From: Lachnospiraceae bacterium
GTDB taxonomy: Bacteria > Bacillota > Clostridia > Lachnospirales > Lachnospiraceae
NCBI GenBank assembly: GCA_024399135.1
Contig: JAKSHY010000003.1
Coordinates: 1-64,000 of the forward strand
Reading direction: 5' to 3'
Length of the DNA stretch: 64,000 nucleotides
Made by a program: the position numbers and the translations under genes. The notes below the pieces were generated by a model. It did not search any database. It was not told the origin of the DNA and worked only from the letters and a program-made list of their open reading frames with translations. Below, piece after piece: positions 27,716-33,705 of the stretch. Each line of letters opens with the position of its first letter. The first letter of the stretch is position 1.

Positions 27716-28881
27716 CTTTTTAGCAGCTCTTCTATAATCTTCCTCTCGGCCATTTTTTCCATTTTCTGTGCTTCTTTTGCTGTCATAAGAATAGTCTGGT
27801 CATCTGTATCAAGTTTTTTAGTCCAGTTCTTCTCATGATCACCTTCTTCAGTAGGCATAGCCCCTTCAGAATCCCCCTCATCTGTGGAAGTACCACCCTC
27901 GAATCCATTTGCTGCAGCTAAGGCAGCTTTAGAAGCAGCAATTGCTTCATTACCAGCATCAGCTTCTAAAGCAGCTTTCTGGGCGGCCTCTTCCTGCATT
28001 TCCTTCATCTGGCGTATGCGTTCCTTAAATGCATCAATATATTTATCAATACCTTCAAGCATCTTGTCCCACTCTTCATCTGACATATCACGCCAGTCTT
28101 TTTCTTCTTTAAGTTCCTGCGCTGTAAGCTTATGAGATTCTTCAAGCATTTTAATCAGATCAGCTGGACTCATTATGATTTCATTGGTCTTTGGATCCAT
28201 CCAACTGGTCTGTGACTGTGCTAGTTTACCAGACCAGTTCATCTTTTTATTCATAATATTATCAAGAGAGCCAAAATCACATCCATCATATGGAGAAGAT
28301 ATATTCTTCATTGCGTTCCAACTTCCCCATTTACTATTAACGCCCTCTCCTGTTGCATCCATATACTGACAGTATGCAAACATCTCTACAGCAGTAGCGT
28401 TCTTAGGATCAAATTTAGAAAGATTTACATCTATTTCCTCACTTCCACTTCCTGTAGCAATTTTCACCCTTACTATTGTGTCATCGAGGCCAGGCTTTTC
28501 TACAAGTGCTGCACTCATTCCATAACCCATCATTCCAGCATTAGCAAAGCCAAATCCTAAAGGTGTTACAACTTCCTCCGGTTCTACTTCTACTATGATT
28601 TTCTCACTTGACAATTCCTCAGAAATTGCACCTGCAATATCAGGATAGTCACTTAAATCAACATCCTCTACCAGATACTTTGTAAAGAATGGTTCGAAGA
28701 AGGAATTAATATCATTTCTCATACCAGTAATCTGATGGAGTGTAGCCATTAGTTTATCAATGTTATCCATCATGGCTTCAGTTTTCTCGAAGATACCCTC
28801 CATAGAGAATCCCTGCATCTTATCCATGTAGTCACATTTTTCAAGAATATCATCTGTAGCAAAATATTCATTTGCGAGCAT
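27712..28881 (-). CDS. Hypothetical protein with helical tail
   Basis: The 389-residue protein has an acidic helical N-terminus, a glycine-containing middle part (GFGFANAGMMGYGM), then MNWSGKLAQSQTSW, a long charged helix (about residues 255-320, DMSDEEWDKMLEGIDKYIDA onwards, Ala/Glu-rich) and a second motif KNWTKKLDTDDQT. No signal peptide or membrane helix is apparent. I do not recognise its family. AGGAG is only 3 nt from the ATG. It shares an ATGA overlap with the 43-residue gene that follows. Confidence 0.7.
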   Translation of the reverse strand: MLANEYFATDDILEKCDYMDKMQGFSMEGIFEKTEAMMDNIDKLMATLHQITGMRNDINSFFEPFFTKYLVEDVDLSDYPDIAGAISEELSSEKIIVEVEPEEVVTPLGFGFANAGMMGYGMSAALVEKPGLDDTIVRVKIATGSGSEEIDVNLSKFDPKNATAVEMFAYCQYMDATGEGVNSKWGSWNAMKNISSPYDGCDFGSLDNIMNKKMNWSGKLAQSQTSWMDPKTNEIIMSPADLIKMLEESHKLTAQELKEEKDWRDMSDEEWDKMLEGIDKYIDAFKERIRQMKEMQEEAAQKAALEADAGNEAIAASKAALAAANGFEGGTSTDEGDSEGAMPTEEGDHEKNWTKKLDTDDQTILMTAKEAQKMEKMAERKIIEELLKR

Positions 28882-29014
28882 GCGCTCCTATTATATAAAG
28901 CCAATAATTCATTCTATTTATCGAAACAAACCACTTACGTCATAATCCCAATATCAAAATTGGAAATTTTTTGACAAAAATAGAAATGCTATTTAATCAT
29001 CAATAGGATGGCTC

Positions 29015-29051
29015 GGACAGCAAAAAGCGGTTATTCTTTCGAATAACCGCT
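29015..29051 (-). terminator. Intrinsic terminator (repeat copy 1) of the abiE genes
   Basis: On the minus strand GCGGTTATTC-GAAA-GAATAACCGC is followed by TTTTTGCTGTCC. The 36-bp unit occurs again at 31062-31097 with a single difference. The rest of 28882-29132 has no recognisable gene. Confidence 0.85.
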
Positions 29052-29132
29052 ACAATAATCTCTTTTCACTTTAATTCAGCATTATTTCTTTTGAGAAAAC
29101 ATATATCGTATTCATCTTATTTTAAGCTCAGA

Positions 29133-29447
29133 CTACTGAGCCATATCCTGCTTTGTTTTAGTACGCTCTTCCCATGGATTGGATTCGTCCTTAATTATCT
29201 TTCTCCAATCTAATATTAAATCTATATCTTCTGAAAATCGTTCAATGACATGATAGGATTTAGAAAGACTTGTTCCTCCCTTAAATACAAATGCATCTTT
29301 ATACTCACAATCATGAAAAAGATGATCCAGCATAAAACATACCCAAAAATCTTTTTCCACAACCTCCGGACGCATTCCCATATTAATAGCCGTTGCCTGA
29401 AAGAGTTCTTGTCTTTCTTCATTGGATAATTTTGCTACTTTTTTCAT
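29133..29447 (-). pseudogene. abiEii: Truncated AbiEii/AbiGii-type nucleotidyltransferase toxin
   Basis: The 104 residues match only the N-terminal third of AbiEii toxins, which normally have 250-300. The nucleotidyltransferase core is present: FVFKGGTSLSKSYHVIERF then SEDIDLILDW. The frame stops shortly after WEERTKTKQD, and no continuation is found in other frames before the terminator. It starts directly after the abiEi stop. The toxin is probably inactive. Full-length AbiEii blocks growth upon phage infection. Confidence 0.85.
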
Positions 29448-30047
29448 CTATGCCGCACAAACCTTTCTAATCATTTCATAAATCCATTCACTACAAGCCG
29501 TCGCTTCATTCAAAATAATATCTTTATCTTTTTCCTGAAAGTGCTTTCCTAATTGAGAAATAATGTCTGCATCAATTCTATCTTTGCCCAACGCTCTTAA
29601 TGCCTCAATAACTAATATCGTTTGCATTGATAATTGTGAAATCTCCCTATTCGTCTTATGCTTAAATCTTAACTTTATGTTTCCCCATTCAAAATCTCTA
29701 TAAGGTCCATCACTTACATAAGTCCACACTGTTGGAACCTGTGTTGTTAGGCCTAATTTATTCAAAGCTATATCTCCACATGGTGCAATTGTCCAGTGAT
29801 AATTACGTGCAAGTGCATATGCAACTTTTTCAGGATTAGTTGGCATAAACTCATTCAGCAATTTACTATATCTCGGTTTTTCATAAACTCCATCAAATAC
29901 TCTGCGTATCATCCCCTCATCCACACATCTACCAAGACATTTCCTGATGGTTGTAATGCTGGATAAATCAGCAAAATCTGATGTCATTATTATTTCACCG
30001 TCGTCCAAATCAATGATTCTATTTTTAATATCTTCAATAATTGACAT
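29448..30047 (-). CDS. abiEi: AbiEi-type antitoxin / autorepressor (DUF6088)
   Basis: This 199-residue protein has an N-terminal winged-helix domain (SIIEDIKNRI through CVDEGMIRRVFDGVYEKPRY) and a C-terminal antitoxin domain with TQVPTVWTYVSDGP and LRFKHKTNREI. AbiEi proteins repress their own operon and neutralise AbiEii. The start ATG 30047 has AAGGAGG; a frame up to 30152 lacks one. A perfect inverted repeat overlaps its promoter. Its toxin partner is truncated, so it is now a solo antitoxin. Confidence 0.85.
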   Translation of the reverse strand: MSIIEDIKNRIIDLDDGEIIMTSDFADLSSITTIRKCLGRCVDEGMIRRVFDGVYEKPRYSKLLNEFMPTNPEKVAYALARNYHWTIAPCGDIALNKLGLTTQVPTVWTYVSDGPYRDFEWGNIKLRFKHKTNREISQLSMQTILVIEALRALGKDRIDADIISQLGKHFQEKDKDIILNEATACSEWIYEMIRKVCAA

Positions 30048-30059
30048 TATTCCGCCTCC

Positions 30060-30101
30060 TTTTGTCACGATTATTGTATAATTTTCGTGACAAAAAGTCA
30101 A
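30060..30101 (-). promoter_or_regulatory. AbiEi promoter with operator dyad
   Basis: TTGACT (30096-30101), 17 bp, TACAAT (30073-30078) on the minus strand. Perfect 11-bp arms TTTTGTCACGA (30060-30070) and TCGTGACAAAA (30085-30095) flank the -10, matching the known autorepression of abiE operons through inverted repeats. Confidence 0.8.
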
Positions 30102-30113
30102 CTTACATATTAT

Positions 30114-30150
30114 TAAAAAAAAGAGACCATCAAGTTTCCTTGAGAGCCTC
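30114..30150 (-). terminator. Intrinsic terminator before the abiE promoter
   Basis: On the minus strand GAGGCTCTCAAG-GAAA-CTTGATGGTCTC (one mismatch) followed by TTTTTTTT. It ends the transcript of the two small ORFs upstream. Confidence 0.85.
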
Positions 30151-30165
30151 AAATATTCTTACAGA

Positions 30166-30291
30166 TTATTCTTCATTAGGAGCATAATTATAAGTAATTT
30201 CTTCCTCTTCTGTCGCTATATTATCTACCTGATATATATACACTGATTCGGAATTACTGTCAGTTCCCGGAATATCCTGCCCATCATTCAT
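30166..30291 (-). CDS. Small acidic hypothetical protein
   Basis: A 41-residue frame starting MNDGQDIPGTDSNSESVYIY and ending NYAPNEE. It is strongly acidic. The start overlaps the end of the preceding 43-residue ORF by 8 bp, and the stop is just before a terminator. The overlap and the terminator argue for real expression. No family is recognised. Confidence 0.45.
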   Translation of the reverse strand: MNDGQDIPGTDSNSESVYIYQVDNIATEEEEITYNYAPNEE

Positions 30292-30415
30292 TTCTGTAGA
30301 TATCACGATAGATTTCCATGAACAGACGCACATTCGTAATTGTCTTCTGGCTGGGATTAATCCCCGCCAACCGCGCCATTCTCTTAATACGCTTCATTGT
30401 TTTTGATTCTGCCAT
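30284..30415 (-). CDS. Small basic hypothetical protein
   Basis: A 43-residue frame with an N-terminus of MAESKTMKRIKRMARLAGIN and a helical end RLFMEIYRDIYRNE. GGAGG lies about 11 nt upstream of the ATG, with AAGGA closer. It overlaps the acidic ORF. The basic/acidic pairing and tight overlap suggest a two-gene unit carried on the island. Function unknown. Confidence 0.5.
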   Translation of the reverse strand: MAESKTMKRIKRMARLAGINPSQKTITNVRLFMEIYRDIYRNE

Positions 30416-30445
30416 TCCTTATTAATTCCTCCATTCCCTTAAAAC

Positions 30446-30486
30446 AAAAAAGGGCACTGACAGCCGCTACGGCTATCAGCAACCCG
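30446..30486 (-). terminator. Intrinsic terminator after the 127-residue gene
   Basis: On the minus strand GGGTTGCTGATAGCCG pairs with CGGCTGTCAGTGCCC (with wobble pairs) and is followed by TTTTTTG. Confidence 0.85.
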
Positions 30487-30511
30487 GTTACTCTCCTATG
30501 GCTGTCAACTC

Positions 30512-30895
30512 CTACTTCCTTTTCTTCCGTAATTCACTCAAATATTGTTCAAGTACTATTGCACGTATTTCTTCTTGAACATCCGGTGTTGCTTCAAGAA
30601 AGAAATGCTTAATGCCTTCAAATGTGTAATCAATCGTTCCCTTCTTGCTTATATTCTTTTTATTGTCTCCGGCAATAATATAGTTTAAATCCCATCCAAG
30701 ATCATTATGCATAGCAGCAAACTTTGAAACATCGAACCCAGTAAGTCCATTAAGACAACGTTTATAAGAACTTGGATATTCAAGACCGCAAAGGCTTGCC
30801 ATGAATTCGTCAAATTTATGTCCCTTTAGCTGACATTCTAAAACTCGATCACCTATTTTTACATTGATTGGTTTCTTATCTCTTTTCTTTGACAT
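30512..30895 (-). CDS. Possible XRE-like regulator, atypical
   Basis: The 127-residue protein has a basic N-terminus, a central segment ending GWDLNYIIAGD that resembles the end of Cro/CI HTH domains (usually LDYLLTG), and a basic C-terminal helix ending SELRKKRK. The helix-turn-helix itself is not convincing by eye. GAGGTGG precedes the start. It sits between two terminators, so it is transcribed alone or with a tiny upstream ORF. Assignment is tentative. Confidence 0.55.
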   Translation of the reverse strand: MSKKRDKKPINVKIGDRVLECQLKGHKFDEFMASLCGLEYPSSYKRCLNGLTGFDVSKFAAMHNDLGWDLNYIIAGDNKKNISKKGTIDYTFEGIKHFFLEATPDVQEEIRAIVLEQYLSELRKKRK

Positions 30896-30911
30896 ACAAC
30901 CACCTCGTCTC

Positions 30912-31028
30912 TCATAATATCAATAAAGCACCTCCGGTATGAGCACATCTGCCACTATTTACAGAGCACAATGCGTTGTATGTTTGACCTCTACGATTAT
31001 GCAGGCATTCATAGGGACAAATACCCAC
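30912..31028 (-). CDS. Possible small Cys-rich ORF
   Basis: A 38-codon frame from GTG 31028 reads VGICPYECLHNRRGQTYNAL, then CSVNSGRCAHTGGALLIL. Four cysteines in CPYEC and C-x6-C spacing could bind metal. There is no ribosome site, so it may be a remnant of a longer gene. It ends 16 bp before the XRE-like gene. The interval 31029-31061 shows nothing else. Confidence 0.3.
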   Translation of the reverse strand: MGICPYECLHNRRGQTYNALCSVNSGRCAHTGGALLIL

Positions 31029-31061
31029 TTTAATACTAATACTTATTCAGTCCGAAAATTT

Positions 31062-31097
31062 GGACAGCAAAAAGCGGCTATTCTTTCGAATAACCGC
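31062..31097 (-). terminator. Intrinsic terminator (repeat copy 2) of the two-gene operon
   Basis: The 36-bp unit of 29015-29050 recurs with one change. On the minus strand the change is tolerated as a U-G pair in GCGGTTATTC-GAAA-GAATAGCCGC, again followed by TTTTTGCTGTCC. Confidence 0.8.
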
Positions 31098-31152
31098 CAG
31101 TAAAATACACCACTTAAATCAAAATCAAGACTATAATTCAAGCCCTAATTCA

Positions 31153-32634
31153 TCAAAATACATAACCTATTTTATTTACGCCGATGACACCACGTTTCAA
31201 CATAGTCATGTCTATTGTTTCATATTGATTTCTATCAACATCGCCAAATACATCTGTTGTTTCAATCTCAGTTCTTTTGATTTCTGTTCTCGGAATCTCA
31301 ATAGTCTCAATTCCCATTCTATTCAATATTTCTTCCGGAAGACTGTAGTCCTGCTCAACAAGTCCGAAACATGTAAATCCTGAATCAACACAAAAAGAAA
31401 TCAATTTTTTCTTCCCTATATCATACAAAGCAGCAAAGGCACATCCGAGTAAGCTTCCCAAAAGATAGCCTACAAATGGTAATTCAAAACCAATCGCTTG
31501 CCCTATCGCACCCCCAATTGCTGCTCCTATTTCAGTATTCATAGCAGCTGTACCAATAGCCAAACCTGCGTAAAATCCACCAGTGACAACGAGACTATCT
31601 ACAAAAGCAGCACCCATCTGCTGGGCACTCATTTTACCCGCCGCCACAAGAATGCTATTCTTTACAGTCCCCATAACAATAGAAACAATTGCACCAACAG
31701 CCGTCGGATTAATGGCTTTCATTACTTCGCCAAAAACACCCTTCTCACACATTATGACAATTGAACAAGCAACCGAACCTCGTAAAAAGCCTTCCGCACC
31801 AGCTGAGATAGCTTTCCCCCCCATATGTTTAACTTGATTCACATCTATCTCGCCATGCTTTATCAAGTAATCAATGGCCTTATAAATCTCCGGAGCCATT
31901 TGCATAGCTACAGTAATTGCCGCCGCTGTACAACCTGCCTGCAAAGCCTGCTTTAGCATATATTCGGTAGTTATCGCACTTCCTGTTGTAAGATCTTGTT
32001 CAGATGCTTTGAATTCCTGTTTCTTTCCAGACTTTGCCATTTCTTCAAAATCCGATCTATCTTTTGCTATAGACGAAACACCTTCATCATTTTGAACCCT
32101 ATCTGTCAACATATGTTCAGTTTCACTATATGCTTCCGAAACATTCGGCCTAATTTCTGCATTACGAAGTGCTTCTGCATGCGCTTTTATTTGTGCATCA
32201 CTCAAATGGTCTTGTGGAACCAATCGGTGCTGACCTTTATATGAGGCCATACCTGTATCATTATTAACATGTGCTTGTGCAACCGCACTTTTCGCACCGT
32301 CGCTATACACCTTAGCGCTATATTGGCTACCCGAACTAAGTTCAATATCAACAGAGCCAGATGCATTACTGTGAAGAACCATAGCTCTATCCGCAGAACC
32401 TGACGCAACGGCATCAACATTAAATGTACCCGCATGCCATTCCTCTGCAACATAGCCCTTAAAATGCGCTATGTCTTGACCACGATAAGGATGGTTATTA
32501 ATATTATTTTCTAATTCCTTTATAGCATCAGAAACTTTACTTACATAATCAGAACCAGCATTGGCAGCAAAATCAACACCTGCAAGATGTGCTGCAAAAT
32601 TCCAGCCCTGCTCTATTGCACTAGTATCTTTCAT
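31153..32634 (-). CDS. Glycine-zipper membrane protein of unknown function
   Basis: The 493-residue start at ATG 32634 (MKDTSAIEQGWNFAAHLAG) is chosen because GGAG lies 8 nt upstream; a longer frame to 32682 overlaps the previous gene. The N-terminal half is soluble, with a conserved-looking core (HFKGYVAEEWHAGTFNVDAV, then ADRAMVLHSNASGSVDIELS). The second half is hydrophobic and rich in Gly/Ala zippers (GAAIGGAIGQAIGFELPFVG and YLLGSLLGCAFAALYDIGKK). The tail has TEIKRTEIETT. A membrane-inserting or pore-forming effector is possible but only inferred. It is 13 bp downstream of its partner. Confidence 0.75.
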   Translation of the reverse strand: MKDTSAIEQGWNFAAHLAGVDFAANAGSDYVSKVSDAIKELENNINNHPYRGQDIAHFKGYVAEEWHAGTFNVDAVASGSADRAMVLHSNASGSVDIELSSGSQYSAKVYSDGAKSAVAQAHVNNDTGMASYKGQHRLVPQDHLSDAQIKAHAEALRNAEIRPNVSEAYSETEHMLTDRVQNDEGVSSIAKDRSDFEEMAKSGKKQEFKASEQDLTTGSAITTEYMLKQALQAGCTAAAITVAMQMAPEIYKAIDYLIKHGEIDVNQVKHMGGKAISAGAEGFLRGSVACSIVIMCEKGVFGEVMKAINPTAVGAIVSIVMGTVKNSILVAAGKMSAQQMGAAFVDSLVVTGGFYAGLAIGTAAMNTEIGAAIGGAIGQAIGFELPFVGYLLGSLLGCAFAALYDIGKKKLISFCVDSGFTCFGLVEQDYSLPEEILNRMGIETIEIPRTEIKRTEIETTDVFGDVDRNQYETIDMTMLKRGVIGVNKIGYVF

Positions 32635-32647
32635 ATCATTAGCTCCA

Positions 32648-33355
32648 TCATGAATTAACAAACTCATCCAAGCCCTCTTCACACATTTTTATAACACCAA
32701 AGAACAGCATCTGTCTCTTTATTAGCGCTCTATCCTTAAAAACATCTTGAGCAATAGAAGTCACCTCACTACTAGCTTTCGTAGCAACATCGCCAACAAA
32801 ATCCGCTCCTTCTTTTATTTTTTCTCCGAAAGCCTTAAGAATACCTATCGGAGTCTTTTTTACATTCTTATCATTTTCATCCATATCGCTATCTTCGGCA
32901 TCTTCTTCCAGGCGAACCTCAACAACTACATTTTCTGCTTCATCAGTATCTTCTACTAATTCCTTTGATGATGTAACACGCTTTTTAAGCATATCCGGGA
33001 CGGGCATCTTCTCCAACTCATCAAAAAACTCATCATACTTCGACTGCTCTGCTAATTCCTTATTATCCGAATAAACGACAGCCTGTTTGCCTGCCCAGCC
33101 AAACTTTACTCCATTGTGATTATATTTTTCATCTAGGACAGGAATAAGCTTATCTATTCCCTTCACCTCTCCTAGAAACAAAACCTTGGAATCAATATTT
33201 CCTGATTTCTTATTTGCATTCCATACTTTTTCATTCCATGCAACCACTTTTACATTTGGGAATTTCTCTTTATCAGATTCAACTAGCTTCTTCAGTTGAT
33301 TAATTGCCATTTCATCCTTAGAAATCACAATAAGTGTTTTTGACTCAGCAAACAT
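32648..33355 (-). CDS. Hypothetical protein, partner of the glycine-zipper protein
   Basis: The 235-residue protein starts with an alpha/beta, Rossmann-like segment (KTLIVISKDEMAINQLKKLV and KVLFLGEVKGIDKLIPVLDE), then a very acidic linker (VEVRLEEDAEDSDMDENDKN) and an amphipathic helical end (KAFGEKIKEGADFVGDVATK). No catalytic motif is obvious. AAAGG precedes the start. It is the first intact gene of a two-gene unit that ends at the repeat-copy-2 terminator. It may sense a signal or restrain the membrane partner; this is inference from the pairing only. Confidence 0.7.
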   Translation of the reverse strand: MFAESKTLIVISKDEMAINQLKKLVESDKEKFPNVKVVAWNEKVWNANKKSGNIDSKVLFLGEVKGIDKLIPVLDEKYNHNGVKFGWAGKQAVVYSDNKELAEQSKYDEFFDELEKMPVPDMLKKRVTSSKELVEDTDEAENVVVEVRLEEDAEDSDMDENDKNVKKTPIGILKAFGEKIKEGADFVGDVATKASSEVTSIAQDVFKDRALIKRQMLFFGVIKMCEEGLDEFVNS

Positions 33356-33364
33356 ACCTTTACC

Positions 33365-33620
33365 TCATTTCTTTTCATAGTAATTATTCATAAAGTCAGT
33401 CATATTTGATGTTTTTTCTTCTTCAACAATATGCGCTTCAACATCATCCGTCATTCGTCACCTTCATCAATTCCCTGCTCAGCAAGCACGCATCTTCCAC
33501 CTCAAACTGCATTACTCTTACATCATCAGAATCTAGTGTAATAAGAACCATAAGTGACTCATTACCGGAACGTTCTTCGCAGCCATAGTCAGCCTCAATA
33601 ATATGTTTTACAATCCACAT
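33365..33620 (-). pseudogene. Frameshifted small conserved ORF upstream of the two-gene unit
   Basis: The frame from ATG 33620 (MWIVKHIIEADYGCEERSGN to EVEDAC) breaks off. The likely continuation LAEQGIDEGDE is in another frame, and TDDVEAHIVEEEKTSNMTDF in the first again. Two single-base indels restore one reading of about 80 residues ending NNYYEKK. The stop touches the ribosome site of the next gene. Proteins starting WIVKxIxEADxGCEER are, from memory, small conserved Lachnospiraceae proteins of unknown role. Confidence 0.5.
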
Positions 33621-33705
33621 CAGAGATTATTCACACCCACTTCTTACTGAAGTTTCTTCACATGAAAAATACAGTGTCTGTACTACATATAAATGTCATA
33701 CCAAT

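Noticed and set aside
31029-31383. Plus-strand frame of about 107 codons near 31060-31383
   Set aside because: It starts in the terminator repeat and lies antisense to the glycine-zipper gene; no supporting signal.
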